Source: Pseudomonadota bacterium
GTDB lineage: Bacteria > Pseudomonadota > Gammaproteobacteria > Burkholderiales > Rhodocyclaceae
Assembly (NCBI GenBank): GCA_018241725.1
Contig: JAFEDI010000138.1
Coordinates: 1 to 64,000, forward strand
Length of the DNA: 64,000 nt
Direction: 5' to 3'
The position numbers were made by a program, and so were the translations under genes. Of the stretch, positions 40,671-49,943 are shown piece after piece. Numbering within the stretch: position 1 is the stretch's first letter; each line of letters opens with the position of its first letter. The notes under the pieces are model-generated. The model did no database searches. It was given only the letters and a program-made list of their open reading frames with translations, and was not told where the DNA came from.

Positions 40671-41171
40671 GTGGCCACCTATCCCCTAGAAGCCCCCCTG
40701 CCCCATGGCCTGCCGGTCGTCCTCGACACCAACGTGGTGCTGTCCCTGTGGATGTTCGAAGACCCCAGCCTGGTCCGCCTGCGCGCAGCCGTCGAGAGCG
40801 GCGCACTGAGCCCAGTCAGCCGCGAGGACTGCCTCGAAGAGCTGGCCCGAGTCCTCGCCTACTCCCAGTTCAAGCAGACGCCGGAACGCCAGGCGGAGAT
40901 TGCCGCCGCCTACCGGGCCCGCTGCCAGCTGGTCGAGCCCGCCGAGCCGCCGGCCTGCGAGCTGCCCAACTGCCTCGACCGGGACGACCAGAAATTCCTC
41001 GAAGTCGCTCGCGACAGCGGTGCCCGAGCCCTGCTGTCCCGCGACAAGCTGGTCCTCAAGCTCGGCCGCCGCCCGGTGATCGCCGCCCGCTTTGCGATCA
41101 TCCCCCCGGAACGCCTGCAGGCACTACTGCCCGATGACGGCGGCGCGCCACAAAAAATTAACCCGGCATGA
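40671..41171 (+). CDS. PIN-domain putative toxin without visible antitoxin
   Basis: 166 residues with a GTG start (40671). Active-site acidic residues: LDTNVVLSLW (Asp), CLEELARVL (Glu), NCLDRDDQKFLEVA (Asp) and LLSRDKLVLKL, all as in the COG1569 'PIN family toxin' group. PIN domains are Mg-dependent ribonucleases. No antitoxin gene sits up- or downstream. It may be a solitary PIN protein or depend on a distant partner. No Shine-Dalgarno is visible. Confidence 0.72.
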   Translation: MATYPLEAPLPHGLPVVLDTNVVLSLWMFEDPSLVRLRAAVESGALSPVSREDCLEELARVLAYSQFKQTPERQAEIAAAYRARCQLVEPAEPPACELPNCLDRDDQKFLEVARDSGARALLSRDKLVLKLGRRPVIAARFAIIPPERLQALLPDDGGAPQKINPA

Positions 41172-41232
41172 CACCGGATGCCATGTCACAGGACTAGACT
41201 GGCTCTACACCTCTTCAATCCGGAGTAAGGCC

Positions 41233-42051
41233 ATGGCTATCGACAGCGGTTTAGACCTCAGCGGACTCGTCACCACCTACCTGATTCCCTTCGGCTGGAA
41301 GCTTGCCGGCGCGATTGCCCTGTGGGTCATCGGCGGCTGGCTGATCAATACCATCAGCAACCTGTCGAGCCGCGGCATGACCCGCCAGAAGGTCGAGCCA
41401 ACCCTGGTGCGCTACGTGGGCGCCACCTTGCGGGTCATCATGCGGATCGTGCTGGTGATCGTCATCCTGTCCGTCTTCGGCATCGAGACGACCAGCTTCG
41501 CGGCGCTGATCGCCGCCGCCGGCGTGGCCATCGGCGTGGCCTGGAGCGGCCTGCTGTCCAACTTCGCAGCCGGCGCCTTCCTGATCATCCTGCGCCCGTT
41601 CAAGGTCGGCGACTTCATCAGCGGCGCCGGCATCACCGGCACGGTGAAGGAGATCGGCCTGTTCGCCACGACCATCGACCAGCCCGACGACGTGCGCACC
41701 ACCGTCGGCAACAACAAGCTGTTCTCCGACAACATTGTGAACTACACCGCCAACCCGTCCCGCCGCGTCGAACTGTTCGCCCAACTGGCCCACAGCGTCG
41801 CGCCGCAGCAGGCGATGGAACTGATCCGCAACCGCGTCGCACAGATCCCCAACGTGCTCGCCACGCCGGCACCGGACGTGGAAATCCTCGAGTTCAACGC
41901 CGCCGGCACGCGTCTCGTGGTACGCCCCCATTGCCACAACGACCATTACTGGCAGGTGTACTTCGACACCAACAAGATGCTGGCCGAGATCGGTAGCGCC
42001 AACGGCTGGCCTGTGCCCGCACCGCACCAGGTGCTGCGCCAGCAAGTCTGA
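41233..42051 (+). CDS. Small-conductance mechanosensitive channel (MscS family)
   Basis: 272 residues from ATG 41233 (GGAG nearby). Three N-terminal helices (about 15-115) end in the pore-lining TM3 AAAGVAIGVAWSGLLSNFAAG and the MscS signature FLIILRPFKVGDFI; the cytosolic beta and alpha-beta domains follow. Opens on hypo-osmotic shock to release solutes. Length is close to E. coli MscS (286). Confidence 0.93.
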   Translation: MAIDSGLDLSGLVTTYLIPFGWKLAGAIALWVIGGWLINTISNLSSRGMTRQKVEPTLVRYVGATLRVIMRIVLVIVILSVFGIETTSFAALIAAAGVAIGVAWSGLLSNFAAGAFLIILRPFKVGDFISGAGITGTVKEIGLFATTIDQPDDVRTTVGNNKLFSDNIVNYTANPSRRVELFAQLAHSVAPQQAMELIRNRVAQIPNVLATPAPDVEILEFNAAGTRLVVRPHCHNDHYWQVYFDTNKMLAEIGSANGWPVPAPHQVLRQQV

Positions 42052-42063
42052 CGCCCGGCGTCG

Positions 42064-42885
42064 TCAGGCGGCCAGCTCCCGCCGCAGCGCGGCCAGGTAG
42101 CGCAGCCCGGCGGCGGCGCGGCTGCCATACCAGGACGTCATTTCCCCGTCGATCAGCCGGGCCGGCCGACGAGCCAGTCCGGCCACCTCGTCCACGTGCC
42201 GGTCGCCAAACCGATAGGGCTCCGACGACAGGAATACCCGGCTCACTTCCGCCAGCCACGGCGCGTCCCAGTCGAAGGCCGGATAACGCACGCCGTCTCC
42301 GAGTGCCGGCCAGCAGTCCCAGCCGACCAATGCCAGGCTTGCCGCGATGTAGGTGTCAGGCGCCACCGTCATCCACGGCTCGCGCCAGATCAGGTACAGG
42401 ATTTTCTCCCGCGGCAGCTCACGGCCGGCCGCCTGCGCCAGTGCGATCGCCTCCACCAGCCCGGCAGCCAGCTCAGCGGCCCGTTCCTCACAGCCGAACA
42501 CCGCACCGAACAGGCGGTACAGCGGCAGGTTGTCCTCGGGCCGGCACGGATGAGTGACGATCACATTGGGCACGAAGCGGGCGATCTCCACCACGCAGTC
42601 CTTGCGGTTCTCGTCGATATTGACGATCACGTGGGTCGGCGCCAGTTCCCGCAGGCGCTCCAGGTTCACGTCCTTGGTGCCGCCGAGCTTCGGGATGGTC
42701 TTCAGGGCCGCCCGCGGATGTACACAGAAGCCCGTGCGCCCCACCAGGCTGCCGGCCAGCCCGAGGTCGCACACCAGTTCCGTCAGCGACGGCACCAGCG
42801 ACACGATGCGGGCCGGCCCCACCCACGGACGGTGGCGCTGCCCAGCCGCATCCACCAGGAAATCGACATCATTCTCGTTCATCAT
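42064..42885 (-). CDS. BtuF-like helical-backbone metal receptor/cobalamin-binding protein
   Basis: 273 residues. Motif RIVSLVPSLTELVCDLG matches the start of the BtuF/periplasmic-binding fold, then GGTKDVNLERLRELAPTHV and VNIDENR. No N-terminal signal peptide is visible from either of two adjacent Met codons, so it is probably cytoplasmic. Such soluble members are seen in betaproteobacteria with unclear function. No cobalamin transport genes are adjacent. Confidence 0.78.
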   Translation of the reverse strand: MMNENDVDFLVDAAGQRHRPWVGPARIVSLVPSLTELVCDLGLAGSLVGRTGFCVHPRAALKTIPKLGGTKDVNLERLRELAPTHVIVNIDENRKDCVVEIARFVPNVIVTHPCRPEDNLPLYRLFGAVFGCEERAAELAAGLVEAIALAQAAGRELPREKILYLIWREPWMTVAPDTYIAASLALVGWDCWPALGDGVRYPAFDWDAPWLAEVSRVFLSSEPYRFGDRHVDEVAGLARRPARLIDGEMTSWYGSRAAAGLRYLAALRRELAA

Positions 42886-42985
42886 CCGTCTAGTATCTCA
42901 AGACCCGTATCCTTGTTGGAAGCCGGCGCAAGTCGCGGTAATCTCGGGCGCTAAGCAGCAGCCGCACCATATAACGGAGAAAATC

Positions 42986-44101
42986 ATGAAAGTCGGCGTC
43001 CCAAGGGAAACCAAGAACCACGAATACCGCGTCGGCCTGACCCCCGCTTCGGTCCGCGAACTCGTCGCCCACGGCCACGAGGTCTTCGTCGAGTCCGGTG
43101 CCGGCCACGGCATCGGCGCCAGCGACAACGACTACGAGCGGGCGGGGGCCAAGGTAACCCTGAGTGCCGACGACGTCTTCGGGGAGGCCACTCTGATCAT
43201 CAAGGTCAAGGAGCCGCTGGCCGAAGAGCGCGCCCGACTCAAGCCCCATCACGTGCTGTTCACCTATCTGCACCTGGCGCCGGACCCGGGCCAGGCCGAA
43301 GACTTGATTGCCAGCGGTGCCACCGCCATCGCCTACGAGACCGTCACCACACCCGGTGGCGGCCTGCCGCTGCTCGCGCCGATGTCGGAGGTCGCCGGTC
43401 GGATGAGCATCCAGGCCGGAGCCGCGGCCCTCGAGAAATCCCACGGCGGCCGTGGCGTGCTGCTCGGCGGCGTGCCGGGCGTCGAGCCGGGCCGCGTGGT
43501 CATCCTCGGTGGTGGCACGGTCGGCAACAACGCTGCGCATACAGCGGTCGGCATCGGCGCCGACGTAACCATCCTCGACAAATCCCTGCCGGTACTGCGC
43601 CACCTGGACGAAGTCTATGGCGGCCGCGTCAAGACGCTGTATGCCACCCGCGACGCCATCGAACGCCAGGTGTTGCAGGCCGATCTGGTGATCGGTGCAG
43701 TGCTGATCCCCGGCGCCACCGCGCCCAAGCTGGTCACCCGCACAATGCTCGCCGCGATGAAGCCCGGTGCGGTGATCGTGGACGTGGCCATCGACCAGGG
43801 CGGCTGTTTCGAGACCTCCCGGCCGACCACCCACGCCGACCCCACCTACCTGGTGGACGGCATCGTCCACTACTGCGTATCCAACATGCCCGGCGCCGTG
43901 GCCCGCACCGCCACCTACGCGCTCAACGCCGCCACGCTGCCCTTCGTGCTGGCCATCGCCGACAAGGGCTGGAAGGAAGCCCTCAAGGACGACGCCGGCC
44001 TGCGCGCCGGCCTCAACATCTGTGCCGGCAACGTGACCCACCCGCAGGTCGCCGAAGCCCTCGGCAAGAAGTACCTGCCGGCCATCACCCAGCTGGCCTG
44101 A
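42986..44101 (+). CDS. ald: Alanine dehydrogenase
   Basis: 371 residues. NAD-dependent oxidative deamination of L-alanine to pyruvate and ammonia. Catalytic residues in expected places: R15 (EYRVGL), K75 (IKVKEP), H96 (YLHLAP). NAD-binding [15 protein letters not shown] follows, and C-terminal [16 protein letters not shown] is conserved. ATG 42986 follows CGGAGAAAATC. Longer in-frame extension upstream overlaps the divergent BtuF-like gene and is rejected. Confidence 0.96.
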   Translation: MKVGVPRETKNHEYRVGLTPASVRELVAHGHEVFVESGAGHGIGASDNDYERAGAKVTLSADDVFGEATLIIKVKEPLAEERARLKPHHVLFTYLHLAPDPGQAEDLIASGATAIAYETVTTPGGGLPLLAPMSEVAGRMSIQAGAAALEKSHGGRGVLLGGVPGVEPGRVVILGGGTVGNNAAHTAVGIGADVTILDKSLPVLRHLDEVYGGRVKTLYATRDAIERQVLQADLVIGAVLIPGATAPKLVTRTMLAAMKPGAVIVDVAIDQGGCFETSRPTTHADPTYLVDGIVHYCVSNMPGAVARTATYALNAATLPFVLAIADKGWKEALKDDAGLRAGLNICAGNVTHPQVAEALGKKYLPAITQLA

Positions 44102-44114
44102 GTTTCCCCGATTA

Positions 44115-44140
44115 CCGTCACGGGTCTTTCCCCGTGACGG
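44115..44140 (+). terminator. Hairpin after ald, weak terminator
   Basis: Perfect 10-base stem CCGTCACGGG/CCCGTGACGG with a six-base loop, 13 bases after the ald stop. No T run, so it may be Rho-assisted. It separates ald from the marR promoter. Confidence 0.5.
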
Positions 44141-44147
44141 CCACCCG

Positions 44148-44188
44148 TTGACATGGGCGGGAAAAAGGCGAATTATCTGCCTATGCAG
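44148..44188 (+). promoter_or_regulatory. marR promoter and operator candidate
   Basis: -35 TTGACA (44148-44153), a 17-base spacer and -10 AATTAT (44171-44176). Directly after the -10 lies the palindrome CTGCCTATGCAG (44177-44188), flanked by ATTAT and TAAT. The same CTGCC-N3-GCAG motif recurs before the efflux operon. This suggests MarR autoregulation. Confidence 0.6.
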
Positions 44189-44206
44189 TAATTGCCTTTG
44201 CCGTAA

Positions 44207-44689
44207 ATGCCCAATACAAGCAATCCATCCCGGGCCCAGCCCTACACCGTCGAGAACTACAGCCAGGAGGACAGCCTCGGCTTCCTGCTGCATCGGGCCA
44301 AGGTCCGCCTCGCCCAGTCCCTCGACGACCGGATAAGCGATATCGACATCACCGCCGCCCAATGGACGGTGCTCAAGCAGATCGCCCTTCGCAACGGGGA
44401 AACCGCTTCGGCACTGTGCAAGTGCATCGGCTGCGACACCGGTTCGATGACGCGCATGATCGATCGCCTCGAAGAAAAGGGGTTGATCCGCCGGGAACGC
44501 AGCACCACCGACCGTCGGGTCGTGCTGCTGCACGTTACCGAGAGCGGCAAGGCCTTGTTGCCGCAGATCGTGCCGCGGGTTGTGGACATCCTCAACCAGG
44601 CACTGACCGACTTCACGCCCGCCGAAATCGAACAGATCAAGCACCTGCTTGGCCGCGTCGTCACCAATCTGGATAAGCGCAGTACCTGA
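44207..44689 (+). CDS. MarR family transcriptional regulator
   Basis: 160 residues. Winged HTH core ITAAQWTVLKQIALRNGETASALCKCIGCDTGSMTRMIDRLEEKGLIRRER and the wing STTDRRVVLLHVTESGK. Two Cys (CKCIGC) lie beside the recognition helix and could sense oxidants, a feature of some MarR proteins. Located just upstream of the OMF-EmrA-EmrB genes, so it probably represses them and itself. No Shine-Dalgarno seen before ATG 44207; the 5' leader would be short. Confidence 0.9.
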   Translation: MPNTSNPSRAQPYTVENYSQEDSLGFLLHRAKVRLAQSLDDRISDIDITAAQWTVLKQIALRNGETASALCKCIGCDTGSMTRMIDRLEEKGLIRRERSTTDRRVVLLHVTESGKALLPQIVPRVVDILNQALTDFTPAEIEQIKHLLGRVVTNLDKRST

Positions 44690-44713
44690 GCCGGACAAAC
44701 AATCACTGGCCAT

Positions 44714-44737
44714 GCGGCGGAGCACGCCGCTTTTTTT
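44714..44737 (+). terminator. Intrinsic terminator between marR and efflux genes
   Basis: Stem GCGGCG (44714-44719) with CGCCGC (44725-44730), loop GAGCA, then seven Ts. A clean terminator, so the efflux genes likely use their own promoter, or read-through is regulated. Confidence 0.85.
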
Positions 44738-44765
44738 GAAACAAATACCTGCCCTGGCAGATACA
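44736..44765 (+). promoter_or_regulatory. Efflux operon promoter and operator candidate
   Basis: Possible -35 TTGAAA (44736-44741) and -10 GATACA (44760-44765) with an 18-base spacer. The palindrome CTGCCCTGGCAG (44749-44760) lies inside the spacer and shares the CTGCC-N3-GCAG pattern with the marR operator. A repressor bound there would block RNA polymerase. Confidence 0.5.
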
Positions 44766-44801
44766 GCACAGACAGCTTCAGCCCAATACAGGGAATTTCG
44801 C

Positions 44802-46223
44802 ATGAAACGACAACTCGTCCTCCTGCTCCCGTTAGTCAGCCTGCTGGCCGCCTGCGCCAACCCTGGCGGGCTGGCACCCCGCGCCGCAGCCCTGCCCCCG
44901 GAACAGCTCGCCGGCACCCGCAGCCTGGCCGATGCCCCGGCCGGCGCCTGGCCGAGCGACGCCTGGTGGGCCGCCTACGGCGATCCGCAACTCGACCGCC
45001 TGGTCGCCGACGCGCTGCACGACAGCCCCAGCCTGACGCTGGCCCGCGCCCGCCTCGACCAGGCCCGCGCGCTGGCCGGCCTGACGGCCTCCGCCGACGG
45101 TCTTCAGATCGGCGCCAACGCAGAGGGCGCCCAGCAGCGCCTGTCGGAGAACTACATCTTCCCGCCCGGCCTCGGCGGGCGCTACACCAGCCTCAACCGG
45201 GCCGCACTGGATTTCAGCCTCGACCTGGACTTCTGGGGCCGCAACCGCGCCGCGCTGGACGCCGCCCTCGGCCAGGCCCGCGCCGCCGAAGCCGAGGCCG
45301 CCGGCGCCCGCCTGGTCCTGGCCAGCGCGGTGACGCGCGCCTACCTGCAGTTCGACCGCCTGCACCAGTTGCGCACCATCGCCGACGCGACGGTCCGCCA
45401 GCGCGAGAAACTGCAGGAGCTGGTCCGCCTGCGCCTGAAGGCCGGCCTCGAGAACCAGGCCGACCTGCGCCAGGCCGACGGCAGCATCTCCGCCGCCCGC
45501 GCCGAACGCAGCGCCCTCGACGTGCAACTGGCGCTGGTCCGCAACCAGCTCGCCGCGCTCAGTGGGCGCGGCCCCGACGCCGGCCTAGATCTGACTCCGC
45601 CAGTACTGCGTGACGTCGCGGCAGCACTGCCGAGCCAGCTGCCGGCCGACCTCCTCGGCCGCCGGCCCGACATCAGCGCCCAACGCTGGCGCGTCGAGGC
45701 CAGCCGACACGAAGCCGATGCAGCCCGCGCCGACTTCTACCCGAACGTGAATCTCAGTGCCTTCGTCGGCCTGCAGTCCATCGGCCTGTCCAATCTCTTC
45801 GAAGGTGGCAGCCGCATGCTCGGCGTCGGCCCGGCGATCCACCTGCCGGTGTTCGACAGCGGCCGCCTGCGCAGCCGCCTGGCCGAACGCAATGCCGAAC
45901 AGGACGCGGCCATTGCCCAATACAACGCCACCCTCGTCGACGCCCTGCGCGACGTGGCCGACCAGCTTGCCAGCTGGCGCGGGGCCGACGTCGAAGGACG
46001 TGACCAGCAAGCCGCGCTGGCCCGCTACGAGGACGCTTGGCGCCTCACCGAAGTCCGCTACAAGGCAGGCCTCGCCAGCTATACCGCGGTCCTGGCCGCC
46101 GAAACGCCCTTGCTCGCCCAGCGCCGCCTCACCGCGGAGCTGCGCACCCGCCGCCTCGACGCCAGCGCCGGCCTCGCCCGCGCCCTCGGCGGCGGCTACC
46201 AGCCCACCGACACGTCCCACTGA
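44802..46223 (+). CDS. Outer-membrane efflux lipoprotein (NodT/OprM type)
   Basis: 473 residues from ATG 44802 (AGGGA upstream). Signal ending in lipobox LLAAC, then WPSDAWWAAYGDPQLDRLV as in NodT/OprM. Two OEP repeats; SYTAVLAAETPLLAQRRL near the end. Provides the outer-membrane channel for the EmrA-EmrB pump encoded immediately downstream. Second TolC-like gene in the window (other at 8223-9713), with little sequence similarity beyond the family blocks. Confidence 0.92.
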   Translation: MKRQLVLLLPLVSLLAACANPGGLAPRAAALPPEQLAGTRSLADAPAGAWPSDAWWAAYGDPQLDRLVADALHDSPSLTLARARLDQARALAGLTASADGLQIGANAEGAQQRLSENYIFPPGLGGRYTSLNRAALDFSLDLDFWGRNRAALDAALGQARAAEAEAAGARLVLASAVTRAYLQFDRLHQLRTIADATVRQREKLQELVRLRLKAGLENQADLRQADGSISAARAERSALDVQLALVRNQLAALSGRGPDAGLDLTPPVLRDVAAALPSQLPADLLGRRPDISAQRWRVEASRHEADAARADFYPNVNLSAFVGLQSIGLSNLFEGGSRMLGVGPAIHLPVFDSGRLRSRLAERNAEQDAAIAQYNATLVDALRDVADQLASWRGADVEGRDQQAALARYEDAWRLTEVRYKAGLASYTAVLAAETPLLAQRRLTAELRTRRLDASAGLARALGGGYQPTDTSH

Positions 46224-46246
46224 TCCCGCCAAGAAGGAACCGGACC

Positions 46247-47497
46247 ATGACCAGCCCCGACAACACCGCCCCCGCCAACCCCACCAACGGCAAGCGCAAG
46301 CGCAGCCTCATCACCATCGCCGTCGCCTGTGCACTGGCCGGCGCCGCCTGGGGCGGCTGGTGGATGACCCACGGCCGCTACCTGGAACACACCGACGACG
46401 CCTACGTGGCCGGCAACGTCGTGCAGATCACCCCGCAGGTGGCCGGCACAGTGGTCGCCATCGACGCCGACGATACCCAGCTGGTGAAGGCCGGCCAGCC
46501 GCTGGTCCGCCTCGACGACGCCGACGCCCGCGTCGCGCTGGAGCAGGCCGAGGCCCAGCTCGGCCAGACGGTGCGGGAAGTGCGCGCGCTCTACGCTGGC
46601 GGCGGCGCCCTCGATGCGGCCGTGAAGCAGAAGGAAGCCGACCTCGCCAAGGCCAGGGACGATCTGGCCCGTCGCCAGCAGGTGGCCGGCACCGGCGCCG
46701 TCGCCGCCGAAGAGATCGAACACGCCCGCGCCGCCCTGCGCGCTGCCGAAACCGCCGTGCAGACGGCCCGCGAACAGCTCGCCACCAACCGCGTGCAGAC
46801 CAGCGGCACCCGCGTCGAAAGCCACCCCAACGTGCTGCGGGCTGCCGCCAAGGTCGAGGAGACCTACCTGGCCTTCGCGCGCAGCGTGGTGCCGGCGCCG
46901 CTTGGCGGCCTCGTCGCCCGCCGCGCGGTGCAGGTCGGCCAGCGGGTGGCAGCCGGCGCGCCGCTGATGGCGGTGGTGCCGCTCGAACAGGTGTGGGTGG
47001 ACGCCAACTTCAAGGAAAGCCAGCTCGGCCGCATGCGCATCGGCCAGCCGGTCAGCCTGAGCGCCGACGTGTACGGCTCGAAAGTGGAGTATCACGGCAA
47101 GATTGCCGGCCTGGCCGCCGGCACCGGCGCCGCCTTCGCGCTGCTGCCGGCCCAGAACGCCAGCGGCAACTGGATCAAGGTGGTGCAGCGGGTGCCGGTA
47201 CGGATCAGCCTCGACCCGCAGGAACTCGCCGCCCATCCGTTGCGCATCGGCCTGTCGATGCAGGTGGAGGTGGATCTCCATGAAGACGGCGACGCCCCCC
47301 TCGGCGTCGCCCCGGCCGCGCCGGTCGCCCAGACCGATGTTTTCGCCGACCTGGGCAAGGCCGCCCACGAACGCATCCGCGCGATCATCTCGGCCAACAA
47401 CGGCGGACAGGCCGCCGAGTTACAACTGCCCGAGGTCACCCTGCCGAGCATCCCGCCGGCGGCAGCCCTGGCTACGCCGCGCCGCACCCGGGCCTGA
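46247..47497 (+). CDS. EmrA-like membrane-fusion protein
   Basis: 416 residues from ATG 46247. N-terminal TM (ITIAVACALAGAAWGGWWM, about 20-38), then the EmrA signature HTDDAYVAGNVVQITPQVAGTV, a long coiled-coil hairpin (about 95-190) and LGGLVARRAVQVGQRVAAG plus VDANFKESQLGRMRIGQPV. A C-terminal extension of about 60 residues (TDVFADLGKAAHERI onward) is unlike E. coli EmrA. Bridges EmrB-type MFS pump and outer-membrane channel. Four bases before the emrB-like ATG. Confidence 0.92.
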   Translation: MTSPDNTAPANPTNGKRKRSLITIAVACALAGAAWGGWWMTHGRYLEHTDDAYVAGNVVQITPQVAGTVVAIDADDTQLVKAGQPLVRLDDADARVALEQAEAQLGQTVREVRALYAGGGALDAAVKQKEADLAKARDDLARRQQVAGTGAVAAEEIEHARAALRAAETAVQTAREQLATNRVQTSGTRVESHPNVLRAAAKVEETYLAFARSVVPAPLGGLVARRAVQVGQRVAAGAPLMAVVPLEQVWVDANFKESQLGRMRIGQPVSLSADVYGSKVEYHGKIAGLAAGTGAAFALLPAQNASGNWIKVVQRVPVRISLDPQELAAHPLRIGLSMQVEVDLHEDGDAPLGVAPAAPVAQTDVFADLGKAAHERIRAIISANNGGQAAELQLPEVTLPSIPPAAALATPRRTRA

Positions 47498-47500
47498 GCC

Positions 47501-49054
47501 ATGAGCGCCGCCCCCGCTCCGCTGCAGCCCCTCGAACCGGGGGCGCGCCGGCTGGCCACCGTGGCCCTGTCGCTGGCGACCTTCATGAACGTGCTGGACA
47601 CCACCATCGCCAACGTGTCCCTGCCCAACATCGCCGGCGACCTGGGCGTCAGCCCGACCCAAGGCACCTGGGTCATCACCTCCTTCGGCGTCGCCAACGC
47701 CATCGCTGTGCCACTGACCGGCTGGCTCAGCCAGCGCGTCGGCCAGGTGCGCCTGTTCGTCGCCTCGGTGGTGCTGTTCGTGCTCGCCTCGCTGTTGTGC
47801 GGCCTGGCCGGCAGCCTGGAGATGCTGATCGCCGCGCGGGTCCTGCAGGGCGCCGTCGCCGGGCCGATGATCCCCCTGTCCCAGGCCCTGCTGCTGCAGG
47901 CCTACCCGCGGGAAAAATCCGGCATGGCGCTGGCGATGTGGTCGATGACGACCCTCGTCGCACCGGTGATGGGCCCCATCCTCGGCGGCTGGCTGTCGGA
48001 CAACCTGTCCTGGCCGTGGATCTTCTACATCAACGTGCCGGTCGGCATCGGCGCGGCCTGGATGAGCTGGCAGTTGCTGAAACACCGCGAGACGCCGACC
48101 CGCAAGCTGCCCATCGACAAGATGGGCCTGGCGCTGCTGGTGATCTGGGTCGGTGCGCTGCAGATCATGCTGGACAAGGGCAAGGAACTGGACTGGTTCG
48201 AATCCGGCGAGATCATCGCGCTGGCGGCGGTCACGGTAGTGGGCTTCGCGCTGTTCGTCGCCTGGGAGCTGACCGAGGAACACCCGGTGGTGGACCTGAC
48301 CCTGTTCGCCCGCCCCAACTTCCTGTTCGGCGTCATCGCACTGGCCACCGCCTACGGGGTGTTCTTCGGCAACGTGGTGGTACTGCCCCTGTGGCTGCAG
48401 CAATACATGGGCTACACGGCGACGTGGGCTGGGCTGGTGACGGCGCCGATCGGCATCTTGGCGCTGCTGCTGTCCCCGGCGGTCGGCAAGATACTGCCGC
48501 GCACCGACCCGCGCCGCCTCGCCACCGTGGCCTTCCTGGTCTTCGCACTGGTGTCCTTCATGCGCTCGGGCTTCTCCACCGACATCGCACCGGGCAGCAT
48601 CGTCGTGCCGCAGTTGATCCAGGGCATCGCGATGGCCTGCTTCTTCATCCCGCTGGTGTCCATCACCCTGTCGGGCCTGCCGATGGAGCGCGTGCCGTCG
48701 GCGTCGGGGGTGTCGAACTTCGTGCGGATCACCTGCGGTGCCTTCGGCGCATCGCTGATGACCACCCTATGGGAGCGCCGCGCGGCGCTGCATCACGAAC
48801 AACTGGCAGCCCAGGTCAGCGCCTACAACCCGGTCGCCAGCGAGACCCTCGGCCAGTTGCAGGCCCAGGGTTTCGATCTGGTCCACGGCCTCGGCGTACT
48901 GGAACGGCAAGTCAATGTGCAGGCCTTCTCACTGGCCGCCAACGACGTGTTCTGGGCGTCGGGCTGCCTGTTCCTGCTGCTCCTCGTCAGCGTGTGGCTG
49001 ACCCGTCCTGGCCACGGGCGACCTGCGGCAGGAAGCGCCGATGCGGCCCACTGA
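47501..49054 (+). CDS. EmrB/QacA-type DHA2 MFS drug transporter
   Basis: 517 residues with 14 predicted transmembrane helices. DHA2 features: LATFMNVLDTTIANVSLPNIAGDLG in TM1, WVITSFGVANAIAVPLTGW, RVLQGAVAGPMIPLSQALLL (motif C region) and WIFYINVPVGI. Proton-driven export of hydrophobic drugs through EmrA and the outer-membrane factor. Last gene of the operon. Confidence 0.93.
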   Translation: MSAAPAPLQPLEPGARRLATVALSLATFMNVLDTTIANVSLPNIAGDLGVSPTQGTWVITSFGVANAIAVPLTGWLSQRVGQVRLFVASVVLFVLASLLCGLAGSLEMLIAARVLQGAVAGPMIPLSQALLLQAYPREKSGMALAMWSMTTLVAPVMGPILGGWLSDNLSWPWIFYINVPVGIGAAWMSWQLLKHRETPTRKLPIDKMGLALLVIWVGALQIMLDKGKELDWFESGEIIALAAVTVVGFALFVAWELTEEHPVVDLTLFARPNFLFGVIALATAYGVFFGNVVVLPLWLQQYMGYTATWAGLVTAPIGILALLLSPAVGKILPRTDPRRLATVAFLVFALVSFMRSGFSTDIAPGSIVVPQLIQGIAMACFFIPLVSITLSGLPMERVPSASGVSNFVRITCGAFGASLMTTLWERRAALHHEQLAAQVSAYNPVASETLGQLQAQGFDLVHGLGVLERQVNVQAFSLAANDVFWASGCLFLLLLVSVWLTRPGHGRPAAGSADAAH

Positions 49055-49095
49055 CGTGGCGCCCTGATCCAGCCCATCGAGCGCGCCGGTGCAGG

Positions 49096-49863
49096 CTACA
49101 GCGGCAAACCCCGCGGCTTGCGCCCGGCCCGCGCGAACAGGCGGTCGAACAAGGGGTTGGGCAGCAGGCGCAGCAGCTTGGCCACCACGCCCATCTGCCA
49201 GGGGATGACGGTGTAACCGACGCCCGCCTCGATGGCCCGCGCAAAGCGCCGCGCAGCCTCGTCGGCGGGCAGCAGGAAAGGCATCGGATACGGGTTGATA
49301 GCGGTCATCGGCGTATCGATATAGCCGGGAGCGATGGTCACCACCTTCACGCCGCTGCCATGCAGTTCGACGCGCAGGCTCTCGAGATAGGCGATCGCCG
49401 CCGCCTTCGACGCACTGTAGGCACCGGCGCCGGGCAGACCGCGGATACCGGCCACCGACGCGATACCGACCAGGCGCCCGCGGCCACAGCGCCGCAGAGG
49501 CGCGACAAAGGGCTGGAAACTGGCAACGATACCCAGCACGTTGGTGCGCAGCACGCGCTCGAAGGCCGCTAGGTCGTCGGCCTCTTCGGTCAGCGTGCCC
49601 ACCGACACGCCGGCGTTGGCAATGACCACGTCGGGCACGCCGAAACGGACCATGAAATCCGTGGCGGCATCCGCCAGCGCCCCTGCCTCCGCCACGTCGA
49701 GGCAATACACGGCATGCGTGCCAGGCAGGCTGGCAGCCAGCCCGTCCAGCGCGCCGCGACGCCGCCCGACCAGGCCCAGGCTGGCCCCGGCTGCGGCGTA
49801 ATGACGTGCCAACGCGGCACCGATGCCGCTCGATGCACCGGTGATGAAAACGCGGAGAGCCAC
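49096..49863 (-). CDS. Short-chain dehydrogenase/reductase
   Basis: 255 residues from a GTG at 49863 (MALRVFITGASSGIGAALAR), which begins right at the Rossmann fold; an ATG at 49911 would add 16 non-conserved residues. NAD(P) motif TGASSGIG, NAG (VIANAG), catalytic Ser-Tyr-Lys in SVAG.../YSASKAA and GYIDTPM. Substrate unknown; the long C-terminal helix region resembles SDRs of lipid metabolism. Convergent with the MFS gene. Confidence 0.85.
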   Translation of the reverse strand: MALRVFITGASSGIGAALARHYAAAGASLGLVGRRRGALDGLAASLPGTHAVYCLDVAEAGALADAATDFMVRFGVPDVVIANAGVSVGTLTEEADDLAAFERVLRTNVLGIVASFQPFVAPLRRCGRGRLVGIASVAGIRGLPGAGAYSASKAAAIAYLESLRVELHGSGVKVVTIAPGYIDTPMTAINPYPMPFLLPADEAARRFARAIEAGVGYTVIPWQMGVVAKLLRLLPNPLFDRLFARAGRKPRGLPL

Positions 49864-49943
49864 GGAAAAGTGAGAGGGAGAAGGAAAAGAAGGCTGAAGC
49901 CGCGGCACCATCGGCCCCGCGGCCTGAACCGGATGGAGGGCGC

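Noticed and set aside
42890..44917. 675-codon minus-strand frame opposite ald and marR
   Set aside because: Alanine dehydrogenase on the other strand has all catalytic residues; the antisense product has none.
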